From the NCBI GenBank assembly GCA_035604135.1, contig DATNJB010000081.1, positions 1 through 64,000 on the forward strand: DNA of 64,000 nucleotides, given 5' to 3'. Below, piece by piece: positions 46,050 through 55,320 of the stretch. The number at the start of each line of letters is the position of its first letter. Position 1 is the first letter of the stretch. The position numbers and the translations under genes are program-made. This DNA is from Poindextera sp035604135. GTDB taxonomy: Bacteria; Pseudomonadota; Alphaproteobacteria; Caulobacterales; Caulobacteraceae. The notes beneath the pieces are model-generated. The model did not search any database. It saw nothing but the letters and a program-made list of their open reading frames with translations, and was not told the DNA's origin.

Positions 46050-48098
46050 TTAGGCTGCTTCTTCGTCGCTCGCCGCGGCGCCCTCGAGGACCGCTTCCAG
46101 CGCCTCGAACAGACGCGCAGCCTCGATCGGCTTGGCGATGTGACCATCCATGCCGGCGGCGAAGTAGTCGGCCAACTGGTGCGCCATCACGTTGGCCGTC
46201 AGCGCGATGATCGGCGTGCGTGGGCGGCCCTCGGCGGCCTCCGCCTCGCGGATCGCTCTTGTCGCGGTCGGCCCGTCCATCTTGGGCATCTGCACGTCCA
46301 TCAGGATGACGTCCCAGTGCTGGGCTTTCCAGGCGGCGACGGCCTCGGCCCCGTTCGCCACCACGACCGGCTCGATCCCGAGCTGGTGCAGCAGCGTCTT
46401 GAGCACCAGCTGGTTGACGGTGTTGTCCTCGGCCGCCAGTACCCGCAGGCTCAGCGCCGGCGTCTCGGTTTCCTCAGGCGCAGCCGGCAGCGAGGGCGCG
46501 CGGGCGTCGCCGACCCGCTCCAACGGCAGGCTGAGTGTGAAGATCGAACCAACGCCGGGCGCACTCTCGACCTGGATCAAGCCGCCCATCATCAGCGCAA
46601 GCTCGCGGCAGATGGCCAGGCCTAGGCCGGTGCCGCCGAAGCGACGCGTCGTCGAGGCGTCGGCCTGGGCAAAGCGCCCGAACAACAGCGGCAGCCGGTC
46701 GGCCGGGATGCCGACGCCGGTGTCGGCGACCGCGACCGTCAACGTCTCCGACGCCCAACGGGCGGTCACCCTGATCTCGCCCTCGTCTGTGAACTTCAGC
46801 GCGTTGGAGACCAGGTTGTAGAGGATCTGCCGGAGGCGGGTCGGGTCGCCGCGGTACAGCCCCTGCGAGCCCTTGACGTCGAGCGAGAACTCCAGCCCCT
46901 TGGCGTTCGCCTGGGCGGTGAAGGCTTGGTGAGCGCCGCGGACGATCTCCTCGATGTCGAAGTCGATTTCCTCGAGATCGAGCTTGCCGGCCTCGATCTT
47001 CGCCAGGTCGAGCACGTCGTTGAGGATGGCCAGAAGCGCCTCGCCTGAGGCGTGCACCACGCCAAGCCGCTCGCGCTGGACTGGGGAGAGGTCGTCCATC
47101 GCCATCGCCTGGGTCATGCCGAGCACGCCGTTCAGCGGCGTGCGTATCTCGTGGCTCATAGTGGCGAGGAAGAGGCTCTTCGCCCGATTGGCGGCCTCGG
47201 CGTCGTCGCGCGCCTTGGCCAGCGCCAGCTCGGCGCGCTTTTCCTCATCGATGTTGCGTGTGGCGCCGACGACGCTGACGATGCGGCCGCGCTCGTCCTT
47301 GATCGCCTCGCAGGCCATCTCCACCCAATAGTGCGGACCGTTCTCCCGCATCATCCGGTGCACAATCCGGTAGGGCGTCCCGGTGGCGGTGTGCTCGTCC
47401 CACAGCGCCTTCGTCCGCTCTAGGTCGTGCGGATGGACCCCGTACCAGGCGTCGGCGGCGAACTCCGCATAGGTGGTCGATCCGCCATCGGTCGGCTCGG
47501 CGCCGTCGCTGGCCAACTCGCGGTTGCGGTAGTCCATCTCCCAGACGTTGATGTTGGCGAGCTCGGTCGCCAGGCTTAGCCGGCGTTGCGACTTCGCCAG
47601 CGCTTCCACGGCCCTGCTGCGCTCCCATTCGTCGGCGACGAAGGCGGCGTGGTCGACAAGGCGCTCGGCCATGTCGGCGTCGTAGGGTCGGGACAGCGGA
47701 TCGAGGATGGCGAGCGCACCTATCCGGCGTCCGTCGGGAAGCGTGATCGGCGCCGCGGCATAGAAGGCGTTGTCCGACTCGCCAACCGACAACGGGTAGG
47801 CGTCGCTCCAGCACTGCTCGCCGAGATCCTCGATCCACAGCACCTCGGACGTCTGCATGGCGAGCTGCGCCAGCGCCGCAGCCCGCGAGGTCGGCCCGGG
47901 CTCGTCGAGGCCGACCGCGATGATCCGCATGCCGCGCCGACCGGCGAGCGCGACCTGGGCGCTGGCCGCTCCGGCCATGCGCTGGGCGAGGCGGGCGATG
48001 CGTTCGTAGATGGCGCGTCCGGCTTTCGGATCGATCGGGTCGCTCGCGCGCGGCCGACGGCCGGCGTCGGCCGGCGGCTCTTCGTTCGCCATAACCAA
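46050..48098 (-). CDS. Soluble hybrid histidine kinase (GAF-PAS-HisKA-HATPase-REC)
   Basis: 682 residues without membrane segments. An N-terminal GAF domain (about 25-165; DAYPLSVG, FYAAAPITLPDG, IGALAILD) is followed by a PAS/PAC domain (about 180-290; VVGATRNIDEEK). The H-box is TMSHEIRTPLNG, the N-box LYNLVSNALKF, the G-boxes DTGVGIP and GTGLGLAIC. The receiver has AAEDNTVNQLV, the phosphoacceptor in ILMDVQMPKMDG and the Lys in AKPIE. A second M (MANEE) at 48092 is an equally good start. Confidence 0.93.
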   Translation of the reverse strand: MVMANEEPPADAGRRPRASDPIDPKAGRAIYERIARLAQRMAGAASAQVALAGRRGMRIIAVGLDEPGPTSRAAALAQLAMQTSEVLWIEDLGEQCWSDAYPLSVGESDNAFYAAAPITLPDGRRIGALAILDPLSRPYDADMAERLVDHAAFVADEWERSRAVEALAKSQRRLSLATELANINVWEMDYRNRELASDGAEPTDGGSTTYAEFAADAWYGVHPHDLERTKALWDEHTATGTPYRIVHRMMRENGPHYWVEMACEAIKDERGRIVSVVGATRNIDEEKRAELALAKARDDAEAANRAKSLFLATMSHEIRTPLNGVLGMTQAMAMDDLSPVQRERLGVVHASGEALLAILNDVLDLAKIEAGKLDLEEIDFDIEEIVRGAHQAFTAQANAKGLEFSLDVKGSQGLYRGDPTRLRQILYNLVSNALKFTDEGEIRVTARWASETLTVAVADTGVGIPADRLPLLFGRFAQADASTTRRFGGTGLGLAICRELALMMGGLIQVESAPGVGSIFTLSLPLERVGDARAPSLPAAPEETETPALSLRVLAAEDNTVNQLVLKTLLHQLGIEPVVVANGAEAVAAWKAQHWDVILMDVQMPKMDGPTATRAIREAEAAEGRPRTPIIALTANVMAHQLADYFAAGMDGHIAKPIEAARLFEALEAVLEGAAASDEEAA

Positions 48099-48169
48099 TT
48101 GAAATCCTGTTCCCCCGGAAATTCGGACAGGGTGAACGATCCCGCTTAAAATACCGTCTACGGTCGGGG

Positions 48170-49060
48170 TTAGGCGCTGAGGCGTTCCGCTGCGGTGAGC
48201 GTGTTGGCGAGCAGGCAGGCGACCGTCATTGGGCCTACGCCGCGTGGCACCGGCGTGATGGCGCCGGCTACCTGAACTGCTTCGCGGAAGGCGACATCGC
48301 CGACCACCACCATCTTCCCGGCCGCCCGCGCCTTGGGCATGCGCGAGAGGATGCGGTGAATGCCGACGTCGATCACCACGGCGCCCGGCTTGATCCAGTC
48401 GCCGCGGATCATCTCCACCTGGCCGACGGCGGCGACCAGGATGTCCGCCTGGCGGGTGACCTGGGGCAGGTCGACCGTCTTCGAGTGACAGATCGTTACA
48501 GTGCAGTCGGCGCGCAGCAGCAGCTGCGCGATCGGTTTGCCCACGAGGTTCGAGCGGCCGACGACCACCGCGCGCTTGCCGCGCAGCTCTCCGCCCAGCG
48601 CCTCCTCGATCAGAACCATGCAGCCGACCGGCGTGCAGGGGAAGAGCCCGTGCTGGCCGGCCGCGAGGCGGCCGATGTTGATCACGTTCAGCCCATCGAC
48701 GTCCTTGTCGGGGTGGGTGGCGTCCTGGATCGTCAGCTGATCGATGTGCGCAGGCACGGGGAACTGGACCAGTATCCCGTGGATCGCCGGATCGGCGTTC
48801 AGCGCGGCGACCTCGGCCAGCAGCGCCGCCTCGGTGGTTTCGGCCGGCAGCCGGATGGTCACCGAATGCATGCCGATGGCGCGCGACTGCTCGCCCTTGC
48901 TTGCCACATAGATCTGGCTGGCCGGGTCCTCACCCACCAGCACCACGGCCAAGCCCGGCGTCACCCCGCGCGTGCGCTTGAGCTCGGCCACGCCCTCGGC
49001 GACGCGGGCGACCAGGCGCTCGGCGATCGGGGCGCCCTCGATCCGTTTGGCTTCAGCCAT
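48170..49060 (-). CDS. folD: Methylenetetrahydrofolate dehydrogenase/cyclohydrolase
   Basis: 296 residues. SQIYVASKGEQSRAIGM carries the catalytic Tyr and Lys. GILVQFPVP, DKDVDGLNVINIGRL, PCTPVGCM and VVVGRSNLVGKP are the FolD signatures. QFPVP replaces the common QLPLP, a mild variation. It interconverts methylene-, methenyl- and formyl-THF with NADP. Formate from BoxC could enter this pool, although no formate-THF ligase is seen here. Confidence 0.97.
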   Translation of the reverse strand: MAEAKRIEGAPIAERLVARVAEGVAELKRTRGVTPGLAVVLVGEDPASQIYVASKGEQSRAIGMHSVTIRLPAETTEAALLAEVAALNADPAIHGILVQFPVPAHIDQLTIQDATHPDKDVDGLNVINIGRLAAGQHGLFPCTPVGCMVLIEEALGGELRGKRAVVVGRSNLVGKPIAQLLLRADCTVTICHSKTVDLPQVTRQADILVAAVGQVEMIRGDWIKPGAVVIDVGIHRILSRMPKARAAGKMVVVGDVAFREAVQVAGAITPVPRGVGPMTVACLLANTLTAAERLSA

Positions 49061-49101
49061 GGCGCCGCCAATGGCGCCGATTCAACGCGAGCCGCAAGGG
49101 G

Positions 49102-49755
49102 CTAGGCGCGGGCTTTCAACCCCTGCCGCTCCAGCCGCCATTTGAACTGGTCGAAGCGGTCCTGGCCGAAGAAGGGCTCGCCGCCAAAGGCGATCATCGG
49201 GACGCCGTAGTGGCCGGCCTGGCGCTGATCGATCTGGTTCTGCTCGATGACCTCGTGCAGTCGGAGCGCTTCGGCGTCGACGGCGGCGTCGAGCTCGGCC
49301 GCATCCAGTCCGGCGCGCTCGGCGGCGCGGGCGATGTGGTCGCCCTCGTGCCAGTTGTCGACCGCTCCGCTCCAGATCACCTTGCTGGCTTCCTCCAGGT
49401 ACGGAAGGCCCCGCCCGCGCTCGGCCGCCGCCACGCCGAGCCGCGTCAGGCGGTGGATGTGGGGCTGTCCCTTCGGATAGGTGCGCGTGGCCATATCCAT
49501 GAAGACGGGGTCGGGGCGCGGCCAGCGGATCGGCACACCGAGGAACTCGGCTTCGCGGCGGATGTCCATCTGCAGGTAGGAATACCAAAGCGGATCGCGG
49601 CCATCGAAGAACTCGGGCGTCCGCACGGCAAGCGGATAGACCGGCCGGATATTGCCCTTGACGTCGAAGTCGCGCTCGAGCGCCACGAGCCGATGGGTGA
49701 TCAGGTAGGAGTAGGGCGAGCGGAAGGACCAGAAGAGGTCGTAGGCGAGCGTCAT
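49102..49755 (-). CDS. DsbA-like/2-hydroxychromene-2-carboxylate isomerase family protein
   Basis: 217 residues. The N-terminal LFWSFRSPYSYL holds the S-P-Y-S motif where the nucleophilic Ser of HCCA isomerase/kappa GST sits. GVPMIAFGGEPFFGQDRFDQF is the family C-terminal cis-Pro segment. It probably binds glutathione and isomerises an aromatic or related substrate. It lies 41 bases upstream of folD on the same strand and is divergent from a GST. Confidence 0.83.
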   Translation of the reverse strand: MTLAYDLFWSFRSPYSYLITHRLVALERDFDVKGNIRPVYPLAVRTPEFFDGRDPLWYSYLQMDIRREAEFLGVPIRWPRPDPVFMDMATRTYPKGQPHIHRLTRLGVAAAERGRGLPYLEEASKVIWSGAVDNWHEGDHIARAAERAGLDAAELDAAVDAEALRLHEVIEQNQIDQRQAGHYGVPMIAFGGEPFFGQDRFDQFKWRLERQGLKARA

Positions 49756-49835
49756 GGCGGACCTGCAAGCTTGGGCGTTCCGCCCGGCGTGCGCATAGTG
49801 TCAGGCGAGCGCTGGAGCGCAAGGAACCGAGCATC

Positions 49836-50873
49836 ATGAGCCGACCTGAGCCGATCCCGCTGATGGGCGCCCCGGGCTCGCCCTATACCCGCAAGATGCT
49901 GGGCGTGATGCGCTACCGCCGCATCCCCTACCGGTTCCTGTCCTCGGCGGACGCAGCCAGGGCCGGCATGCCTCAGCCCAAGGTCGCGCTCCTGCCGACC
50001 TTCTACTTTCCTGACGCCGAAGGGGCCTTCGAAGCGGTGGTCGACTCCTCGCCGATCATCCGCCGCCTGGAGCGCGAGCACGCCGGGCGGAGCCTCGTCC
50101 CCACCGAGCCCGGCCTCGCGTTCCTGAACGACCTGATCGAGGACTATGCCGACGAGTGGCTGACCAAGCCGATGTTTCACTACCGCTGGGCGTATGCGGA
50201 CGATGTGGCCAAGGCGTCCCAGCAGCTGCCGCTATGGCGGGGCTACTCGATCGCCGACGCGACCCTGGCCGAACGGGCGAAGACGATCGGCGAGCGCCAG
50301 ATCGGGCGGCTCTACGTCGTCGGCTCCAACCCGGTGACGGCGGCGGTGATCGAGGCGAGCTACAAGCGTTTCCTTGCCGCCTTCGAGGCGCATCTCAGCC
50401 GCTTGCCGTTCGTGCTCGGTCAGCGTCCTGCGTCCTGCGACTTCGCCATCTATGGCCAGCTCACCCAGCTGGCGCTGTTCGACCCGACTCCGGCCGCGCT
50501 CACCGCCCGGACGGCGCCGAGGGTCTATGCCTGGGCCGGGCTGATGGAGGACCTGTCCGGCTTCGAGCCGCCCGACGACGGGTGGCTTTCGATCGACGCG
50601 CTTCCCGAAACGCTGACCGCCCTGCTGGCCGAGATCGGGCGCGTCTACCCGCCTGTTATGCTGGCCAACGCCCGCGCCGTCGCCACCGGCGCCCGCGAGG
50701 TTGAGGCCGAGGTGGACGGCCAGCCCTGGCGCCAGCCGCCGTTCGCCTACCAGGCCAAGTGTCTGCAGTGGCTGCGCGGAGCCTACGCCGCCCTGCCGCC
50801 GCTCAGCCGGGCGAAGGTCGATCCCATCCTAGAAGCGAGCGGCTGCGCCGCCGTCGTGGCCCTAATCGCCTAG
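49836..50873 (+). CDS. Large glutathione S-transferase-like protein
   Basis: 345 residues, longer than usual GSTs. MGAPGSPYTRKMLGVM and LLPTFYF are the N-terminal thioredoxin fold. VDSSPIIRRLE is the glutathione-contact motif, and FVLGQRPASCDFAIYGQ is the capping box. A C-terminal extension of about 80 residues (WLSIDALPETLTALLAEIG) is not part of the core. Its stop overlaps the convergent GFA gene by four bases. Confidence 0.8.
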   Translation: MSRPEPIPLMGAPGSPYTRKMLGVMRYRRIPYRFLSSADAARAGMPQPKVALLPTFYFPDAEGAFEAVVDSSPIIRRLEREHAGRSLVPTEPGLAFLNDLIEDYADEWLTKPMFHYRWAYADDVAKASQQLPLWRGYSIADATLAERAKTIGERQIGRLYVVGSNPVTAAVIEASYKRFLAAFEAHLSRLPFVLGQRPASCDFAIYGQLTQLALFDPTPAALTARTAPRVYAWAGLMEDLSGFEPPDDGWLSIDALPETLTALLAEIGRVYPPVMLANARAVATGAREVEAEVDGQPWRQPPFAYQAKCLQWLRGAYAALPPLSRAKVDPILEASGCAAVVALIA

Positions 50874-51277
50874 CTCTGCATCTCGACGCCCGGGATGTCG
50901 GCGATGTGAGTGACCCACGCGGCGCGCGAGCGGGTCCAGATCTGCCTGACCGGCGTGAAGTGCGCCCGCTGGCGCACCGTCCCGAAGCCCAGGCTGTAGG
51001 GCTTGGGCTCGTCGCCCAGCCCGGTCGCGTAGATCGGCGAGCCGCAGCGCGGGCAGAAGGGGTGCTGGCGCTTGGTCCCGCTGTCGGCGGTCTTCACGTA
51101 GATCGTGGGGTCTCCGCTGAGCAGGCGAAACGACCCCGGCTCGGCCGCGATGGTCACGCCGAAGGCCCCGCCGGTCAGCGCCTGGCAGTCGGTACTGTTG
51201 CACATCCCCGTCCGCGCCGGATCGGCCTCCGCCTCGAAGGCGATGTAACCCCAGTGGCAGTGGCCGTCGATCTTCAC
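50870..51277 (-). CDS. GFA-family (Mss4-like) zinc protein
   Basis: 135 residues. GHCHWGYI, MCNSTDCQALTGG, and FCPRCGSPIYATG supply the Cys residues of the glutathione-dependent formaldehyde-activating-like fold. The first CxCG site of canonical GFA is reduced to C-H-W-G. It is 12 bases after the sulfatase gene on the same strand, so they form an operon. The enzyme activity is unknown. Confidence 0.82.
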   Translation of the reverse strand: MKIDGHCHWGYIAFEAEADPARTGMCNSTDCQALTGGAFGVTIAAEPGSFRLLSGDPTIYVKTADSGTKRQHPFCPRCGSPIYATGLGDEPKPYSLGFGTVRQRAHFTPVRQIWTRSRAAWVTHIADIPGVEMQS

Positions 51278-51289
51278 CTGAGCGCTCCC

Positions 51290-53512
51290 CTATTGCCGCG
51301 CCATCTCCGCCCGGCCGATCGCATCGCCATCCAGAACGCGGTCGGCATCCATCGTGACCGTCACTCTCCTGAGCTTGCCGGTGAAGGCGAAGGGGGCGGC
51401 ATAGTCCGCAACCGGACTGCCTCGATCGCAACCGATGTCGAGACCCGACCAGGAGATGAAGCTGTGGAAGCCCATGGTCGTCTCTGCGACTCCGGCGTCG
51501 TCGCCATCGATCAGTAGACGGAGGATACTCGGATCGCCGTTCGCGACCGCAACACCCAGCCGGCGAGGCCCGGCCGGCGCGACCCGGTCGCTGACGACGG
51601 TCGCGTGCTTGCCGCCGACGTTCATGTCGTAGACCAGCCGTCCATGGCGCACGAACAGGCAATAGCCGCAGGTCGCATCGCCATGGGCGATGAGCACGCC
51701 CTCGTCGGTCGCGGCCAGGTCGACATGCGCTTCGATGACGAACGACCGCGAGCGGACGTCGGGCGCGATGTCGGTCGGCAGATGGCCCATGCCGGCGTGG
51801 AAGACGAAGTGCGTCCGCGGCCCATGGAACCGGGCGGCGTTCTCGGCGAAGCGGGGCGCGAAGCGATCGTCCAGCGGCAGCACCTTGCAGCGTTCGGCCT
51901 CGATCCACCAGTCGCTGATCAGCTCGGCCAGCTTATCCGGGCGGCCGGCGGCGATGTCGTCCACTTCCGAGAAGTCTGTGTCCAGATGATAGAGTTCCCA
52001 GACGTCGTCCTCGAACGGCGTGCCTGGCGGGTGGTAGGAGACCGCCTTCCAACCGTCGCTCCACAGTCCTCGGTGGCCGAACATCTCGAAGTACTGCGCT
52101 CGGCCGCGCGGTGGGTCGGCATCGCCGAAGCTGGCCGCGAAGGAGACTCCCTCGAGCGGCTGCTGGGCGACGCCGGCGATCGTCTCCGGCGCCACAGCTC
52201 CGACGACTTCGAGCAGGGTGGGGACGATGTCGCAGGCGTGGCGGAAGCCGTGCCTGAGCGCCCCGCGGGCGGCGATGCCCCTGGGCCAGCACGCAACCAG
52301 CGGATCGCGGATGCCGCCGCCGTGAGTGTTCTGCTTGTATCGCTTGAGCGGGGTGTTGGCGGCCATCGCCCAACCCCACGGAAAGTTTGAGTGCGTGTCG
52401 GGTCCGCCGATAGCGTCGATGCGCGCCACCTTGTCGGCGATGGATTCGAGCACGCCGTTATAAGGCCCCATGGCGTTGACCATGCCGATCGGGCCGCCCT
52501 CCTGGCTCGCGCCATTGTCGCTCATGACCAGGATCAGCGTGTTCTCGCGCAAGGCCGCTTCGTCCAGGAAGCCGATCAGCCGGCCGAGGTTTTGGTCGGC
52601 ATGGTCGAGCATGGCGGCGTAAGCGCCGGCCAGGCGGCGGAACAGACGCTGCTCGTCGGCCGTATGCTCGGCCCACGGATGGACGAAGGCGTTGCGCGGC
52701 GGCAGGCGGGTGTCGTTCGGCACGACGCCCAGCGCTTTCTGCCGTTCGAGCCTGCGCTCGCGCTCGACGTCCCAGCCGTCCTTGAACACCTCGTCGTAGT
52801 GCAGGATGAGGTCGCGCGGCACCTGATGCGGCGCATGGCAGGCCCCGTAGGCCAGCCAGGTCAGCCACGGCGTTTCGGGGGCGTCGGCGACGTGGTCGGC
52901 GATGAAGCGGATGGCCTGGTCGGTCAGGTCCTCGGTCAGGTGGTAGCCGCTCGCGTACGTCCCGGGCGCGGCGATCGCGGTGTTGTCGCGCACCAGCTCG
53001 GGCGCGTACTGGTCGGTCTCCGCGTCCATGAACCCGTAGAAGCGGTCGAAGCCACGGCCCAGCGGCCAGCCGTCGAACGGCCCGGTCGGCCCGGTCTCGG
53101 TCAGTGAGGTCACGTGCCACTTGCCGACCATGTAACTGCGGTAGCCGTTCGCCCGCAGAATCTCGGGCAGCGTGCCGGCCGAGTGGGCGATCTTGCCGCG
53201 ATAGCCCGGATAGCCGGAGTCGAAATTGGCCAGGCAGCCGACGCCGACCGAGTGGTGGTTGCGGCCCGTGAGCAACGCCGCCCGCGTGGTCGAGCACATA
53301 GCGGTGGTGTGGAAGCCGCTGTAGCGCAGCCCTTCCGCCGCCAGCGCGTCGATGCTGGGCGTCGCGATCGGCGAGCCATAGCAGCCGAAGTCGGAAAAGC
53401 CGACGTCGTCGAACAGCACGACAAGGATGTTCGGTGCGCCAACAGGCGCGCGCGGCTTCGGCGGCCACCAGGGGGTGGAATCTGCGACGGTCCTGCCGAT
53501 CTTTGCTTCCAC
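51290..53512 (-). CDS. Arylsulfatase with a non-canonical formylglycine motif
   Basis: 740 residues. The metal site LVVLFDDVGFSDFGCYG, the activation region MCSTTRAALLTGR (Cys73), MVGKWH and the later KQNTHGGG match large type I sulfatases. The formylglycine core C-x-P-x-R reads C-S-T-T-R. No signal peptide is seen. A C-terminal laminin-G/concanavalin-like tail is suggested by GFHSFISWSGLDIG and the beta-rich end. The sulfated substrate is unknown. Confidence 0.9.
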   Translation of the reverse strand: MEAKIGRTVADSTPWWPPKPRAPVGAPNILVVLFDDVGFSDFGCYGSPIATPSIDALAAEGLRYSGFHTTAMCSTTRAALLTGRNHHSVGVGCLANFDSGYPGYRGKIAHSAGTLPEILRANGYRSYMVGKWHVTSLTETGPTGPFDGWPLGRGFDRFYGFMDAETDQYAPELVRDNTAIAAPGTYASGYHLTEDLTDQAIRFIADHVADAPETPWLTWLAYGACHAPHQVPRDLILHYDEVFKDGWDVERERRLERQKALGVVPNDTRLPPRNAFVHPWAEHTADEQRLFRRLAGAYAAMLDHADQNLGRLIGFLDEAALRENTLILVMSDNGASQEGGPIGMVNAMGPYNGVLESIADKVARIDAIGGPDTHSNFPWGWAMAANTPLKRYKQNTHGGGIRDPLVACWPRGIAARGALRHGFRHACDIVPTLLEVVGAVAPETIAGVAQQPLEGVSFAASFGDADPPRGRAQYFEMFGHRGLWSDGWKAVSYHPPGTPFEDDVWELYHLDTDFSEVDDIAAGRPDKLAELISDWWIEAERCKVLPLDDRFAPRFAENAARFHGPRTHFVFHAGMGHLPTDIAPDVRSRSFVIEAHVDLAATDEGVLIAHGDATCGYCLFVRHGRLVYDMNVGGKHATVVSDRVAPAGPRRLGVAVANGDPSILRLLIDGDDAGVAETTMGFHSFISWSGLDIGCDRGSPVADYAAPFAFTGKLRRVTVTMDADRVLDGDAIGRAEMARQ

Positions 53513-53655
53513 TAACTCCAGCCCTTCCGCGCCAGCCGCCCAGGCTAGAGCGCCGCGCGGGCCGGCGCAAAGGCGCCGGCTTGAGCTGACTCAATCCGCG
53601 CGCGCCGCCCACGCCGTAGCCTTCGACCGATTCTTGAGGAGGCGATTGGCCAGCT

Positions 53656-54579
53656 ATGCTGCAGACATCAGTCGTCCCACCCGCCCCTTACGACCTGGCG
53701 CAGGCCGAAAACGCCACCCTGGCCGCCAAGCTCCGCGATTATGCAGCGTTGCTCGACGACCAATCCGACGGGCCGTTCCGCGCGCGGGCCTATCGGAAGG
53801 CCGCTGCCGTCATCGAGCGCCTGCCCAGGCCGGTGTCGGCCGTCTTGGCCGCCGAGGGTCGCGAAGGGCTCGACGCCCTGCCGGGCATCGGGCCTCGAAT
53901 CGCGGCTGCGCTGGCCGAGCTCGTCGCGACGGGCCGCTGGTCGCAGCTGGACCGCGTTCGCGGTGAAGCGCAGCCCGAGGCGCTGTTCCGCACCATCCCG
54001 GGGATTGGGCCCGAGCTCGCGCGCCGGCTGGCCGAGGATCTGCACCTGTCGTCGCTCGAGGCGCTCGAGGTCGCCGCTCACGACGGCACGCTGGCCAGCG
54101 CCGCAGGCTGGGGGCCGCGTCGGCTTCGGATGCTGCAGGCCGCGCTCGCCGAGCGGCTCGGTCGGCCGCGCCTGCGCTGGGCGCGCGCCATGGCCGCTCG
54201 CCCGCCGGCGGTCATGCTGCTCGACGTCGATCGGGAGTATCGGCGGCGCGCCGCCGCGCGCGAGCTCCGGCGCATCGCGCCCAAGCGGTTCAACCCGGCA
54301 GGCAAGGCGTGGCTGCCGATTCTGCACACGGAGCGGGGCGCTTGGCGATTCACCGCGCTCTACTCGAACACGCCGCTCGCCCATCAACTGGGCCGAACCG
54401 GCGACTGGGTGGTGATCTACTACGAGACCGACGCCCAACCCGAGGGCCAATGCACGGTGGTCACCGAAACACTCGGACCGCTGAAGGGCGAACGGGTGGT
54501 GCGCGGCCGCGAGCAAGAAATATCCGGTCCTCTCTCGGCGCTTGAGCCGGATCAAGGCGGCGCCGCACGGCGGTCGTAG
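53656..54579 (+). CDS. PolX-like helix-hairpin-helix protein without polymerase core
   Basis: 307 residues. The first 165 resemble the N-terminus of family X DNA polymerases: RARAYRKAAAVIERL, then two HhH motifs, LDALPGIGPRIAAALAEL and FRTIPGIGPELARRLAEDL, and GWGPRRL. The rest (LLDVDREYRRRAA, KRFNP, YSNTPLAHQLGRT) shows no nucleotidyltransferase motif. It may bind DNA ends or structured DNA. The long mature length suggests a real family. Confidence 0.75.
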   Translation: MLQTSVVPPAPYDLAQAENATLAAKLRDYAALLDDQSDGPFRARAYRKAAAVIERLPRPVSAVLAAEGREGLDALPGIGPRIAAALAELVATGRWSQLDRVRGEAQPEALFRTIPGIGPELARRLAEDLHLSSLEALEVAAHDGTLASAAGWGPRRLRMLQAALAERLGRPRLRWARAMAARPPAVMLLDVDREYRRRAAARELRRIAPKRFNPAGKAWLPILHTERGAWRFTALYSNTPLAHQLGRTGDWVVIYYETDAQPEGQCTVVTETLGPLKGERVVRGREQEISGPLSALEPDQGGAARRS

Positions 54580-54615
54580 GTTTCTCTGGTGGATAGCCGA
54601 GATCCGGGAGCGGGC

Positions 54616-55272
54616 ATGATGACACGCAGGCTGATCGCGTCCGGGATCATTGCGGCGCCAGCGGTGGCCGCCGGGCTTGGCGCGGCCGCCGCGCGGGGCG
54701 CTGTGCCGCGGCCGTTGCCGGCCCCGCATCGGCGGGGCGGCATGCCGCTGATGGAAGCGCTCGATGGCCGCCGCTCGACCCGCGAATACGCCGAGCGTCA
54801 GCTGGATGCTCAGACCCTGTCCGATCTTCTTTGGGCGGCGTTCGGGGTCAACCGGCCGAGCGGCGATCGTACCGCGCCGTATTGGCGCCACGTGATGGTC
54901 ATCGATGTCTATGCGGCGTTGGCCGATGGGGTTTGGCTCTACGAGCCCCGCACCCACAGCCTTCTGCCCTTTCGAAGCGCCGACCTCCGCGCGCTGACCG
55001 GCCGCCAGGACTTCGTGGCGAGCGCGCCGCTGAACCTCGTCTACGTGGCCCACGGCGAGCGGATGACCGATGTTCAGCCCACCGATCGGCGACTTTTCGC
55101 GTCGGTGGACACCGGCTTCATCGGGCAGAACGTCTATCTGTTCTGCGCCTCCGCAGGACTGGCGAGCGTGTTTCGGGGCGCCGTCGACTATCCCGCGCTG
55201 GAAAAGGCGATGCAGCTGCCCGCCGAGCAGTTTGTCACCTTCGCGCAGAGCGTCGGCTACCCAAAGGCGTAG
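54616..55272 (+). CDS. Exported nitroreductase-family (SagB-like) protein
   Basis: 218 residues from ATG 54616 behind GGGAG. An N-terminal Tat-like signal (TRRLIASGIIAAPAVAAG) leads to the fold LMEALDGRRSTREYAERQL, LLWAAFGVNRPSGDRTAP and FVTFAQSVGYPK. The FMN-binding RRSxRxY motif is intact. A periplasmic flavoprotein of unknown substrate is likely. It precedes the acyl-CoA synthetase by 48 bases but need not belong to that operon. Confidence 0.82.
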   Translation: MMTRRLIASGIIAAPAVAAGLGAAAARGAVPRPLPAPHRRGGMPLMEALDGRRSTREYAERQLDAQTLSDLLWAAFGVNRPSGDRTAPYWRHVMVIDVYAALADGVWLYEPRTHSLLPFRSADLRALTGRQDFVASAPLNLVYVAHGERMTDVQPTDRRLFASVDTGFIGQNVYLFCASAGLASVFRGAVDYPALEKAMQLPAEQFVTFAQSVGYPKA

Positions 55273-55320
55273 TCCGCGGCTGGGGGGCGATCCTTCAACA
55301 CAAAGCGGAGCGTAGGCGGC

